Notes: generated from the sequence alone by a model not told the origin. A stretch of 64,000 bases of DNA from Piezodorus guildinii (GCA_023052935.1 CM041292.1:108803906-108867905), one strand, 5' to 3'. Positions 11,151-23,752 are shown, numbered from the stretch's first letter. Made by a program: numbers and translations.

Positions 11151-13519
11151 CTGAAATTTCAAATTATACAAGAATATTTAATTGAATTGTTTTGGATATA
11201 ATCTCAAATAATAAAACAAAACGAATATTTTGTTTTTAATCTCAAACACACACAATTTCATATTAACCAAACATACTTGTAATAGTTGCTGCTGCAATTT
11301 TTTCTTCTCAGCTTCTGTTCTGATTTCTTCAAGCATGTCTCGATGTTTGTTTCTCATATGCCGAAGAAGGCAATCTTGCCTAATAAAAGCACGACCACAT
11401 TCATCACAAGATCGTGGTGGCTCCTTTAAAAAACAAGATATTTATAAAACGAAGCTATAAAGACCAATACTTATTCTATTTATATGTATCTCATGAAAAA
11501 GATAAACAAATAAATTTACACATTAAATAAGAGTACATTTTAAACATGCGCTATTTTAACTTAAATAATGCAAGTACGGGCAAAATCTATACCAATTTAG
11601 GGTTTTTATAAAAAAATTTATTTAAGTTTTATGCATAAAACACATTCAAAATTTTTCTAGTATTATAAATGCACTTGGATGCTCTAGATTTCAGAGTTAT
11701 TTGTTGCTTCTAAAACCAACAAACATTTAATATTAAACCTCAACATCACAGACTTATAGACTTCATGACACAGCGACTGAGAATATTTAATTGATTATCT
11801 AAAATGGTTTGCAAAGTCTGTTTTTGTAAATGTCTAAGAATTAAAAAAAAATGAATTTGTCAAATCAGAATTAAAGATTTTTAATTGATCAAGAAAACCT
11901 CCAATTATTGGATATTTCCCCAATGAAATGCATTTTATTGTTCACACCGGTGGCAAATTTCAACGTCTTTGCTGTGAGGCGGCACTCGAATTTAGTTGCG
12001 TTTTTTTCAGGCATGTTGTATAATATTTTATTAATTATAACTGCTATTAAAACGTGTTTATAATAATTAAACGTTAATTTTTAATTATTTTAACATTCAG
12101 CATCTTATTATAAAATCCAATGGTACCACCGGTGGTATACGCCACCCGATAAGCTACACTAGTGGGAACCGCCGGTGGCCCACACCGGGGTGAACTTGTT
12201 AAACAAATCTTTAAAATTTTAATTTATAATTTCCTCAAAAAGCAAGGTAATGAAATGCTTATAAAAACTTGAAATGGGATTAGTTTAGTCAATTAATTCA
12301 AAATAAAATAAAAGCTTCATAAAAACTAGAAATGCTAAAGAATGGTACCATAATTTCCGATTTAAAAAGATTACAAGTGATAACTATATATACTCTAAAT
12401 AAAATGAAACAAAATGAGAAGGGATAGAATTTAGTTATGAGATCAGAAAGCTCATAATTTTCAATTTATTTTTGAACTTTGAAATCTTACCTTTGTATGA
12501 GTAAGAAGATGAACTTTTAGAGAAGATTTCATAGCAAAAGACTTTGTGCAGATGGGACATTTATGGGCTGAAACAGAATGACACAATGATTATCTACATG
12601 CCAATTAAAGAAGAATGTTGTCAACACCAATTTTTTTCATTCTTACATAGTTATTCAAGTAATAATTATTAAGTAGTAACACAACCATACACAATTATTT
12701 TCACAATAGTTAATATGTACTTAAAAACAAAATAATGATCTAAATTAAATTAGTAATAGAATACCTGTATATGAAATTTAGAATTTATTTTTGAACATCA
12801 GAATATGAAATTTGTGCTTAGAAGCTCTCGTATACAAGGCATGGTAGATTCGAATAAATTTAAGAACAATAAAATTGATTCATAAATAACCAGAAAACAA
12901 CAATAACTAACCTTTTATCCCTGAATGAATAATAAGATGACGATTAAGATCTTCTTTTCTGATGAATGTTTTAGGGCACTGATCACATTCAAAAGGTTTA
13001 GCACCAAGGTGAATAAACTTAGTGTGCTCGTTCAACCGTGCCCTTCGATTAAATGATTTTCCACATAGTTCGCAAACAAAAATTTCTGGAGGTAGAAGTA
13101 CTAATGCAAAAAAATTTAAAAATATTAGATGCCACAAAATAACATTTTCAATAATAAATAAAATTTCTTGAAAAAGATGATTAAATACCTGCTTGGCCAG
13201 TGTGGTAGAACAGATGAGATCTCAATTGAGAAGACTGAATAAATCGTTTACCACAATACTGACACTCGTGAGGCTTAAATCCAGTGTGTATTCTGACATG
13301 ACGGTTTAGAGTCTCCTTAGCACCAAATCTTTTACCGCACTGTTTGAAAATAAAAATAACTGATAAGAACAAGTAGCTTATTAAAATACTAAATTAACTT
13401 AATAATATCACTATTAAAATAAATTTAAAGTATAATTACTGGAGATGGAAAGTCTTAAAGAAATATTTAGGTGGCCCATAATTAACACAAACCATAAATA
13501 AGAAATACTAAAGGCATTG

Positions 13520-13587
<68 letters not shown>

Positions 13588-16500
13588 TCTAGTTATCTAA
13601 AAAAAAAATTAAGATCTTTTCATTTAAAACTGAAATGAATGTAATTCTCAACAGTACAACAGAATTATGCTGTAATAGAAAAAAAAAATAAAAAAATTTA
13701 GAAATAAAATGAAGCTATCCTACATTTATACAATCTTACTGTTTCTCTTACCTTAAATGTATTCCCTGTAAGACAGGAAAAAGAACCAAATTAATATATT
13801 AAATGACTAGTGTGTATGCTTTATAATTATTAAATGTATAAACAACATTAAAATAAGTAGAATAATGCATTATATTTTCCAGAAAAACTGATGCAAAGCT
13901 TTGAATAATATTAGATGGAAAAATATATATTATTGCAGGCAAAAGTAAATGTGAATTGGAAGAAAGAGGAGACACATGGTTAATTAACTGGCAGAAGCCA
14001 TTAATGTATAGAACTAATTTAAGTTTACCTTTTTTGGGAACATTATTTTTTAATGATAAACATTTTATAAACTACAAATGTAGTTGATCTTATTTTAAAA
14101 TATAAAAGGATGAGACAAAAAATAATGAATACTAACTGTTGAACATTCAAAAGGTCTTTCTCCAGTATGAGTTCTTCTATGTTTTTTCATAGCACCACTT
14201 GAAGAAAATCTCTTAGGACAGAAGTCACAGCAATATTGTTTCTCTCCTATGAAATTATTATAAATAAATTAATGAAATAGTTCTAGAATGCCTTTACAAT
14301 CTTGAAAGATCAATCTTTGACATAACAGATGTGTTAAAATGTATAGCCTTAACAGCCTAGCTTGGATTAGGTTGGGTTGAATATGAAACTGTGATAACGG
14401 ATGAGAAAAAGGATCATTTAGTTTGATTTTCTTTCAAGGATAAAGATAATAATATATTTATATGTACAATAAATGCACAAAAATACACATGATAGTTGTA
14501 CAGAATAAACACAGTACTAATAGAAAAGTAACCAGAGATAAAATAAAATAAAGTATGAATAAATAGTATTTTAATACCCATATGAATACTTACTTTAAAT
14601 ATACAAAACGTTTAGTAGGTCTCAACTCAGAAATGAGAAATTTAATTTATGAGAAGAAATAACATGGGATAATGACAATAGTAAGGAATATGATAGCATG
14701 TTATTTTGACTAACTCAAATTTAGAAAAATATTGTACATATTTTATAATATGTTAAAATATATATACTGAAGTAAGAATGGTTGACTGTGTGTATATAGA
14801 GAAGTTAGTTGAGGGTGCAGTCAGATTAACACACAATAAAGTAGAAACTTAATTTAATAGTGCTGACATTTCGGCCTTCTTCAGGTCTATAAAACAAAAG
14901 ATAAGAAACAGTAGTAAAATACAATATATAAAGATAATAAGTAAAAGAAAGTTTCTTAAAATTTAGACTGAAACTTCGGCACTTTGACTGCATCCTCAAC
15001 TAACCTCTGAAATATATATATATATATATAACATAGTTATATTTAACGAATAACTAAAATTATTTTGATGAAACATGTATCTCAGATAATAATAATTCAA
15101 GAAACTTGTAGCAACTAAACTAAAGGACAATAGATAAAATTAATTCTTCCTTTAACATAAAGAAAATATTTATTATAATTTACTTAGATAAAATACTAAC
15201 CAGAGTGAATTTTCTTATGCATCTGGAGTAAATTAGTGCCACAAAACTCCATTCCACAAGAATCACATGAAAAGAGCTTTTTCCTTTTGGTTTGCCCAGC
15301 ATGAGCCCTAAGATGTTCACGTAAATTATCTTTACGATTAAATTCTCGTCCACAAACCTGAACATATACACAAATAAATAAATAACCTTAAAGATGTTAA
15401 AAACTTATTTGGATTTAAAAAACTTACTTATTATTAAATAAAAATTATTTAGATACCCAATAGGTAATATACAACCAATTTTATATAAATACACTAATAA
15501 ATGTGTAGACATACTATTTATAGCTAAGTTTAGCATATGTTAGTAATTTTACTTTTTCTACAAGAGCGTTTTTCAGCCCCAGCAATTAGTTTCATTGAAA
15601 CAAAAAATATATTAATGAAATCATTTTTCTTTGTATATAAACATTTTTTGTACTAACTTTACTTTGATAAAAATGAGATTTATAAATATTTTATCAACAA
15701 AACAAGAGGTTTTTATAGAATAATTACATAGAGAATTAATTTACTATTATTATTAAATTGATGGTAACACTCAACTGCTTACACCTAATGTTGAGCTTTT
15801 AAGCACTAATTCAATTTTTTATTAATATGATTTTGATCTTTTGGACTTCTTTGCACTGGTGTTGGGGACATTTTACATTTTTCAGACTCAGACTTCTTTT
15901 CTATTTTCTGTTAGCTATATATGAAATACATAGTACTGGAAAGAAAGTATTTTGGACATGACAAATTTTTCAAGTCTAAATAACCAAGTCTTGCAAAATG
16001 CACTATGGGTGAGTGAGGCCTGTGTATAACTCTGTGGTAAGTCATAGAAAACTGAAATTTCATACTTAAGAAAGGTATATGCCATTGGCGTCATATATTT
16101 CTTAATGAAATTCTGAATCCAATGATAACCTAATAATTGTAATTTGAGGGTCATAGGATCTAATAATAGGCACAAACCTGAATTTAAGAATCGGGCTGTT
16201 GATATGTAGTACATGTACTAGTAAAAAAATACCCCCCCCCCTTCAAATTAGTAATGCAAACGTTATTTGCATTTTAATTTTTAAAATAAAACCATTACTA
16301 CTTTAATCCGTTGTGTCTTAGGTTCAGTACATATTAAAGTTCTGCACAAAGACAGACACAGGGTAAGTATCCTGGCCTTATCCTTACTCGAAAGTGAGAC
16401 TTGAAGACAAATGGCTAAGTGCCCTTTACATTGATCATATAGGTCACGTCATATTGTGAGAACAGATACTAGACCTTAAGTGGAAAAATAAAAATTCATA

Positions 16501-19500
16501 AGATCCATAGTCCGATCCTCAATGGTTAGGTGAGCAAAATTAAATTTAGAGTCTTCTGCTCTTATCCATGGTTTTCATCAGAAAAACTTAAATAATCTAC
16601 TTGATGTGCATGCACAGAAAAACAAGCGGTACCAAATGAAAGCTGAAGAAGTCAAACATTACTCTTCTATCGTAAGGTTTTAGATTTTCTGGATCTCAAA
16701 AAAAACTCATTAATTTAATTAGCTTTATAAAATCATTCAAAACAAACCCATCTTCCTTGGCCAATCAAGGATGTGAGGAAGCAAGAATTGAAAAAAAAAA
16801 ATGACCGAAAAAAAATTCGTCTTTGATATGGGCTATATAAACTTTTTTGTTCCACTTAAGGTTAAGTACCGAACAGGAAATTTATGAGACATCCTGTGTT
16901 ATTCAAAATTCTCATAAAATTTATTAAAAGATAGAAAGAGAATTATGAAAATACCTGACAAGGGAACACTGGCTTTTCTTTTCCATCACATCCAGTTTGC
17001 ATGTTATGCCTCACCAAATGATATTTTCTAGAAAATTCTTGCTTGCAAACAGGACAAGAATATGGTTTGAATCCTGAAAAAAGAAGTACATATAATGAAG
17101 TTTAACTAATTAATAAACACAAGAGAGATATAGATGAAAAATCTGTAATATCTTTTAGTGCATGGTTAAAGCATCTAAGAGGAAATATGAAAAAAAAAAA
17201 ATCCTAATTTTAAAAATAATATTAATATTAGAATCATTGATTTATAAATAATAGAAATTTAAAGTCCACATGAAAAGGACTGATTTTACTATTTCGAAGG
17301 ATATGCCCGATTTTTAATATTTTAAGGACTGTTTCAATTAGTTTTCTATTATAAGTTGCTATTTCCATTGAAAGGATTCTTAACAATTGACATATATTGT
17401 AACTAGGATATGATTCACAAACATCCATGATAACACCCATTTTTCACTAGATTCTTTTTTTAAAAGGATGCAATAATTCACTGGTAACTAGGATTACCAC
17501 ACTAAAAAGGACACTTTTAATATAGAAAATCTCTTTGAATCGATCCGAAATAGTATAAGTCAAACTTTCTATAAAAGAGATAGTGTGGGTTACGCACGAA
17601 AAGGACTAATTTTCCTATTTTGAAGGTGGCCCTAGGATTTTTTAATAGAAATACAAAAACGTTTAGTTATGCCATCCCTCGGAGGGCACGTTAAAAGGTG
17701 GTCTCGAGCCTGTGGCATGCTAGTACTCGTTAAAGATCCCTATCCTAATTAAACTTGGATCGGCCAAATTTATGACTCCCACTGAAGCATCGCCTGACTA
17801 GCCACAGCAGCATAAAGTGATGTTAAATAAATAAACAAACAATAGCAGTTAAAAAATAAATAATTGTACTGAAATTTATTTCATTTTCAACAAGATAACA
17901 AAAATTTCACCAGAAAAGTAGTTCTTGAAACTAGGAAAATATATGTTTTTCTGATAATATTCAACATTGCTAATGAAACAAATATTTGTTATATAACAAT
18001 ATAAATGGCTAACCAACAATTTCCGGAAATCTGGCTTTTATATATGTTATCATTTTTGAAAAGAATTTGTTTTCAATAAAGTAAAAATAATGCAGATATT
18101 TCTTTTTTTTAACATAAACCATAAAGGATAATTTGAATGATCAAAGATGATATTAGTGAGAAGAAAGTAAGGAAGCATTACAATATATATTTATATTAGA
18201 TATAAAATAACTTAATATTAATAAATAATTATGTGAATAATGCTACATTCATAGGTAGCACATTTATCTGAACCATAAATTTGAAAAGAATATTGTTCGA
18301 TTGGTAAAAAAAAAAAGGTACTCAAAATGAACAGAAAACAATGAAAATAGGAACAATAAACTAAAAAAAAAAAGAAAAATGGACTTTTGAGTTTGAAGTC
18401 TAGTGAGATACGTAATCAACTCTGACACTTCAAAACAATTCTTAATATGCCACTTGTCTATAACAATACTTATAGTGGATATAATAAGTTGACTGTTGAG
18501 AATTACTGGAAGGCATTAGTCCAGATGGCGGTCAGTGTATTTTTTAATATATATTGTTCAGTTTTCATTAATTGCAGTTATTGAATCCAGGAGGTCATTG
18601 AGTACAATATTAGAGCGAGACAGTTTCCCATTGCACTGTTTCCCACTGACCGCTACCCGGAATAATGCCTTCCAAAAATACTTATAGTATGAAAAGAAAG
18701 TTTTGAAGATAATCTTAGGATTTATGTGATAGGGAGAACTTTTTTGGTGAATGTGAGATTTTCCCCAAAAAGTCACATATAGGGAATAGGATGAACCATA
18801 TGGCAGGATGGTGTGAAAGCAAATGCAAGGACCTTGATGAACAACAGCAAAAGAAAGAACCAACTGTCTAAAGCTTCATAAAGAGGTCCAGGCTTCCTAA
18901 TTAGATTTATCTTATTTTTACTAGTGAATAGACTAACACTATTTCAAAGAGGTTTCATCAAGCTGTTAAAAAAATTTAAATTGTAAAATACCTGTATGTG
19001 TGTACATGTGCCTAGCCAGTGTACCCTTGTCGGGACATTTGGCACCACACTGTGGGCATTCATGACTTTCACCTCCATGAATAACCCGTAAGTGTCTTTC
19101 GAGAGATGCCTTGAGACGGAAAAGTTTCTTGCAGTTGTGACATTCAAAGTCACCAACCTAAAAATCAACAATTAATACATTAATTTCATTGTTTGTAAGA
19201 ATAAAATATGTACTAATATATATTATGAATGAATTAGATATTAACTAAGGCAGAAATAATGGATAAATATTTGTTGAAATTGAATTGTTTTGCAAGTAAA
19301 TATAGATCTGTAATATAGTAGTGGAAAGCCCCAAGATTTTACAACCAATATAAGGTCACTAAGTCAATATCCAATGTCATAAAAAAAAAATAAAGGTATC
19401 AAATTTAAAAAAAAATATAAAAAAATAATTGCAACTACAAAAATTAAACTAGATAGCTAATGTTATTTATATATGTTTCTTAAACTGTTTAAGGGTGAAA

Positions 19501-22500
19501 GCAATGGATACAAAACACCAAAAAATACAATTCAGGAATGTTGGTTTTATATAGTCCAAAACTGACAACACTTATTTGCATATTCATCAGCAAACAGTGT
19601 GGAAGGTTGGACATTGGGCATAAGTACAGTAGAAAATACATTAATCCACTTGATTGATAAGTTTTACCAACAACAATATAATAATACTAAAATCGGATTA
19701 CAAATGGATGTCAAATATTGCTATAAATTGCCTTCATGTTACAAATAAATTTCTTCAATTTATTTATATATGTTTCTTAAACTGTTTAAGGGTGAAAGCA
19801 ATGGACACAAAACACCAAAAAATACAATTCAGGAATGTTAGTTTTATATAGTCCAAAACTGACAACTCTTATTTGCATATTCATAAGCAAAGAGTGTGGA
19901 AGGTTGGACATTGGGCATAAGTACAGTAGAAAATACATTACTCCACTTGATTGATAAGTTTTACCAACAACAATAATAATACTAAAATCGGATTACAAAT
20001 GGATGTCAAATATTGCTATAAATTGCCTTCATGTTACAAATATATTTCTTCAATTTATTTATATATGTTTCTTAAACTGCTCAAAGGTGTAAGCAATGGA
20101 TACAAAACACCAAAAAATACAATTCAGGAATGTTAGTTTTATATAGTCCAAAACTGACAACTCTTATTTGCATATTCAAGAGCAAACAATGTGGAAGGTT
20201 GGACATTGGGCATAAGAACAGTAGAAAATACTTTAATCAACTCGATTGATAAATGTTTCCAACAACAAAAATACTGAAATCGGACAACACATGGATGTCA
20301 AATATTGCTATAAATTGCCTTCATGTTACAAATAAATTTCTTCAATTTATTTATATATGTTTCTTAAACTGCTCAAAGGTGTAAGCAATGGATACAAAAC
20401 ACCAAAAAATACAATTCAGGAATGTTAGTTTTATATAGTCCAAAACTGACAACACTTATTTGCATATTCATAAGCAAACAGTGTGGAAGGTTGGACATTG
20501 GGCATAAGTACAGTAGAAAATACTTTAATCAACTCGATTGATAAATGTTACCAACAACAATAATAATACTATAATCGGATTACAAATGGATGTCAAATAT
20601 TGCTATAAATTGCCTTCATGTTACAAATAAATTTCTTCAATTTATTTATATATGTTTCTTAAACTGCTCAAAGGTGTAAGCAATGGATACAAAACACCAA
20701 AAAATACAATTCAGGAATGTTAGTTTTATATAGTCCAAAACTGACAACACTTATTTGCATATTCATAAGCAAACAGTGTGGAAGGTTGGACATTGGGCAT
20801 AAGTACAGTAAAAAATACATTAATCAACTCGATTGATAAGTGTTACCAACATCAATAATAATACTATAATTGGACTACACATGGATGTCAAATGTTGCTA
20901 TAAATTGCCTTCATGTTACAAATAAATATCTTAAATTTATTTATATATGTTTCTTAAACTGCTCAAAGGTGTAAGCAATGGATACAAAACACCAAAAAAT
21001 ACAATTCAGGAATGTTAGTTTTATATAGTCCAAAACTGACAACACTTATTTGCATATTCATAAGCAAACAGTGTGGAAGGTTGGACATTGAGCATAAGTA
21101 CAGTAGAAAATACATTAATCCACTTGATTGATAAGTGTTACCAACAACAATAATAATACTAAAATCGGATTACAAATGGATGTCAAATATTGCTATAAAT
21201 TGCCTTCATGTTACTAATAAATTTCTCCAATTTATTTATATATGTTTCTTAAACTGCTCAAGGGTCTAAGCAATGGATACAAAACACTAAAAAATACAAT
21301 TCAGGAATGTTAGTTTTATATAGTCCAAAACTGACAACACTTATTTGCATATTTAAGTCCAAATAGCGTGAAAGGTTAGATATAAGGCAACAGAACAGGA
21401 GGTTGAATATTAGAAAATATTTCAAACAAAGGTTTTTATGGAAGGAGTTGCAACAACAAAAATACAAAACCGAATTATATATGGACGGTAAATATTGTGA
21501 TTTTCTTAATGTTCAAAAATGTTAATTTCTATAAAAACCGGTAGAGGAAATCTACTACTTACACTATGAGCAGTTTCTGCATCTTCTCCACAGCAATGGC
21601 ACTCAGCACGAACAAAGACATTATCTAAAAATAGATTAAGATTAATTAGATATAATTCATTCAACAAAAGTACTGATATATTTAACTAACTTCAATGTAC
21701 CAACTTTTATATTATCAGAGTGGACAATTTTCAGGCTATATAATAAAATTAGCTCTAAAAATATATATATAAAATCTTATAATCCGATTTTATGTGAGGC
21801 ATGATCGTTTACCATCAGATGTTTTTTAATTCAATGTGAGTCATTATTATAATTATGTAAGCTAAAAAGAAGAAGTGAATTTAAGTCCATGATCACATTA
21901 ATCATTAACCCACCAGTCTAAATGCAATCTTCAATGACCTGTCAAAGAACAACAGAAACTTATTTTCTTTGAAAGGAAAGTTTTACAAATAAATTTAAGG
22001 TTGGAGAGTTCTGAAGAATCAGGAAGAACAAGGAGTTCTTAGAGCTTATGAATAAAAGAGGTTAGAGACATTACACTAGAAATACTAAGCAGAATAGTTT
22101 CTTAGACGAGAATGGCAGATGCTAAGATTGAAAACAAGTATTGAAAGCAATCAATAAGTAGCCGAAAATCAGTCAATGCCTTACTCCTTTACTTAGACTT
22201 GTTTCTTAAAGTTGAGAGATATAAATTTCTATAAATCAATTACATTCATAAACCATATTTCTGAATAGTTCTTAGAGATTTGACATTAAACAGGGGAGCA
22301 CAAAGCACAAATAAAAATACTTTTACTATACATTATGACTAATCATGATTAAAAATGAATAACTTCATCGCTGAATATACTCTAATTAAATTTTTATAAG
22401 GAATGCTTTCATTTATAATAATTTATTTTACACAAATAATTATTTCTAAAATTAGAATTACCATAAGTGATCTGACATCTACCAGATCCCTACTGAAACA

Positions 22501-23752
22501 ACTACATAAATGTGTTTTCATTAAAATACATAAGAGCTATAAAAAATTATTTCATCAAATCGATTCATGTGATTAGTTTTTCATTACATTGCCTCAGGTA
22601 AAGAATGAGTATAACATCAAACACAAGAAAAGATAATTAAATTCTCATTACATGATTATCTCTCGATTAAAAAAACAACGCATATAAGTAGTGAATAACA
22701 CAAGATGACATTGGAAAAGAATATACATAATAAGCTATTGAAATATAAAAAAAGTATTCTTAACCTTATTTTTATGAGTATAATACTTTGTAAGTGTAAG
22801 TGATATTAACATTGAGTTTCTCAATGACAACTGATAGTGAAAATGGGTATTAACCTTTCACTATTTCATAATATCTTTGAAATTAAAAAAAATATTCTTA
22901 ACTAATGTAATGAAAATTATTACATCAGTAGCTAAGAATTCATGTTCGTGTTATCATGTAAAATCTAATAAGAAAGAATTTTACTTACTATCAGGTGAAA
23001 GAAAGCATTTGTGTTATCTTTTACTTCAGCATCATAAGCTTGCTCTGAACTACTGCACTAACATTTTGCTCCTCATTTTTAATCTCAGATCAACAGCCTT
23101 TCATACATTCTTCGAATGAATTTTTAAACCACACAAAACAAAAATGATTTAGACATTATGAATGACCTAACCAGAACAGCAACAGAAGATAACTAAATTG
23201 GTGTTAATTGTAATCTAATAGGTATTTGACATACTGCTGCTGCATGAAGGTTTTCAAACAGTTTACACTGATGTTGGTCAATGAATCCTTCTTTTCTGTA
23301 CTTCTTTCACAACAGCCTTTTCATCTTTCTTTCCTCTTTTAACATCTATGTTTTCTTGATCTTAAAGAAAAAACAAACAAACAGTGAACAAATAGTACCA
23401 TAACTAGAAAACAATATAACCTCTACATATTTACCTTTCTTTTTATGCTCTCTATTTTCTTTTGCTTGGTCTTGTTTAAGGCGGAGAGACCTTCTTTTGG
23501 GACTTTCAGATTTAGATTTTGATTCAACTTCATTATTTTTGTTTTTTGAAGGAGTTACTTCTGTAGATTCTAATCACAATATCAATCAATGATTTCCTTT
23601 CTGTTATAAATATTCAAACTAACCCATACACAACTTCACAATAATTTCAGTAACAGAAATATAAGCTTACCTTTAATAATGTTAGTACTTCTTGTACTAG
23701 CTTTTAACGGTGTTCTTTTTGCGGCATATGTTTTCATACCTTTTTTATTCAT
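10806..23752 (-). CDS. C2H2 zinc-finger protein, 579 residues, 12 exons
   Basis: Probably a nuclear DNA-binding regulator; its targets cannot be read from sequence. Twelve minus-strand exons join in phase to 1740 nt: 23752-23671, 23569-23435, 21624-21563, 19157-18992, 17073-16955, 15357-15201, 14246-14137, 13339-13189, 13100-12912, 12567-12491, 11423-11277 and 11150-10806. After a lysine-rich, disordered N-terminus (about 75 residues) comes a Cys-rich patch (AECHCCGED), then about 12 C2H2 fingers with several TGxKP-type linkers. After the last finger come a short basic/glutamine helix and a 114-residue C-terminal domain without fingers (helical, ending HVLRLAKS). Third-finger zinc ligands are irregular (HNMQTGC). 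Start ATG 23752 is the first in the first exon. An AATAAA-type signal lies about 115 nt past the stop. I do not recognise the ortholog. Confidence 0.92.
11277..11423 (-). CDS. Zinc-finger gene exon: last finger plus charged helix
   Basis: 147 nt, phase 0 at both ends. It encodes finger [19 protein letters not shown] followed by MRNKH, and then an [18 protein letters not shown] helix likely to be coiled or extended. Confidence 0.9.
11940..12195. mobile_element. Candidate MITE with GTTCAC...GTGAAC ends
   Basis: Left end GTTCACACCGGTGGC and right end GCCGGTGGCCCACACCGGGGTGAAC are roughly inverted. The right half is unusually GC-rich and contains the palindrome TACCACCGGTGGTA. It lies in an intron of the zinc-finger gene, and no clear target duplication was found. 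Confidence 0.5.
12491..12567 (-). CDS. Zinc-finger gene exon: one finger
   Basis: 77 nt encoding [19 protein letters not shown] then LLTHTK. Acceptor is TTTCAG, donor GTAAGA. Confidence 0.9.
12912..13100 (-). CDS. Zinc-finger gene exon: two fingers
   Basis: 189 nt encoding [19 protein letters not shown] and [19 protein letters not shown], joined by the linker LGAKP. Donor is GTTAGT. Confidence 0.92.
13189..13339 (-). CDS. Zinc-finger gene exon: finger halves and one full finger
   Basis: 151 nt. The exon border falls inside a finger: C-S-T ends the previous exon and [18 protein letters not shown] starts here. It continues with [19 protein letters not shown] and a His pair. Confidence 0.92.
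13521..13580. repeat. (TA)n microsatellite, about 60 bp
   Basis: An uninterrupted TA run in an intron of the zinc-finger gene. The exact length in the genome is uncertain because such runs misassemble. Confidence 0.95.
14137..14246 (-). CDS. Zinc-finger gene exon: one finger and start of the next
   Basis: 110 nt encoding [18 protein letters not shown], a His pair, the linker TGERPFE and the first Cys of the next finger. Donor is GTTAGT. Confidence 0.92.
14804..15004. mobile_element. Short inverted-repeat element (MITE-like), about 200 bp
   Basis: GTTAGTTGAGGGTGCAGTCA at the left end and its reverse complement with one mismatch at the right end form 20-bp terminal inverted repeats. The interior has no coding potential. 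It also carries CCTGAAGAAGGCCGAAA on the minus strand, a motif common in arthropod repeats. I found no clear target duplication. Confidence 0.7.
15201..15357 (-). CDS. Zinc-finger gene exon: one and a half fingers
   Basis: 157 nt encoding [19 protein letters not shown] (its first Cys is in the exon before) and [19 protein letters not shown]. Acceptor is GTTCAG, donor GTTAGT. Confidence 0.92.
15930..16110. repeat. Diverged copy of the 786-bp repeat family
   Basis: It shares CCAAATAACCAAGTC-like, CTGAAATTTCATA and related blocks with units at 36209 and 37000. It is clearly older and shorter. Confidence 0.6.
16955..17073 (-). CDS. Zinc-finger gene exon: irregular finger and start of the next
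   Basis: 119 nt encoding [19 protein letters not shown] and then NMQTGCDG, where Cys sits in place of the second zinc His. It ends F-P-C-Q, the start of the next finger. Confidence 0.9.
17628..17845 (+). mobile_element. SINE family A, 5'-truncated copy
   Basis: Plus-strand copy with the GGATTTTTTAATAG hinge, GTTATGCCATCCCTCGGAGG, GAGCCTGTGGCATG and a TTAAATAAATAAACAAACAA tail. The tRNA-like head is absent. Confidence 0.8.
18477..18676. mobile_element. 200-bp fold-back element with 12-bp target duplication
   Basis: The two arms (CTGGAAGGCATTA through GGCGGTCAGTG at left; the inverse at 18640-18676) pair imperfectly over about 35 bp. AATACTTATAGT flanks the element at 18465-18476 and 18677-18688. 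A 12-bp duplication points to retroposition rather than a cut-and-paste MITE. A related end is at 1895-1945. Confidence 0.72.
18992..19157 (-). CDS. Zinc-finger gene exon: first two fingers
   Basis: 166 nt encoding [19 protein letters not shown] and [19 protein letters not shown]. The linker between them, VIHGGESHE, is not the usual TGEKP. Confidence 0.92.
19475..21500. repeat. Intronic tandem array, seven units of about 295 bp
   Basis: Units begin GTTTCTTAAACTG at 19475, 19772, 20067, 20359, 20654, 20949 and 21244, giving periods of 297, 295, 292, 295, 295 and 295 bp. Units carry AGCAATGGATACAAAACACC, AATTCAGGAATGTTAG and GGAAGGTTGGACATTG blocks. The last unit decays after about 21350. The array fills most of the intron between zinc-finger exons 18992-19157 and 21563-21624. 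Confidence 0.95.
21563..21624 (-). CDS. Zinc-finger gene exon: Cys-rich patch
   Basis: 62 nt encoding [20 protein letters not shown] then S. Entry is phase 1 and exit phase 0, with a GTAAGT donor. It might be a remnant or non-classical zinc site. Confidence 0.85.
21625..23434. other. Intron spacer with no recognised feature
   Basis: AT-rich intron between zinc-finger exons. One lysine-rich open segment with a good acceptor (about 23363) runs into a stop in every usable phase, so I do not call it an exon. Confidence 0.6.
23435..23569 (-). CDS. Zinc-finger gene exon 2: charged linker
   Basis: 135 nt encoding a low-complexity Lys/Glu/Ser-rich stretch ([17 protein letters not shown], then [11 protein letters not shown]). 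It contains a likely basic nuclear localisation segment, [10 protein letters not shown]. Acceptor is GTGATTAG, donor GTAAAT. Confidence 0.82.
23671..23752 (-). CDS. Zinc-finger gene exon 1 with start codon
   Basis: 82 nt beginning [19 protein letters not shown]. The donor is GTAAGC. It is basic, and phase 1 matches exon 2. No upstream in-frame ATG extends it usefully. Confidence 0.85.

Noticed and set aside
14866..14895. Second hammerhead-like motif on the minus strand (CTGAAGAAGGCCGAAA)
   Set aside because: The core reads CTGAAGA, not CTGATGA, and no partner strand for stem III was found.
23300..23363. Possible extra exon of the zinc-finger gene (lysine-rich frame after a good acceptor, [18 protein letters not shown])
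   Set aside because: Entry phase fits, but the frame hits TGA before any donor that would keep phase 1 for the next exon. Exon 2 already joins 21624 in phase without it.
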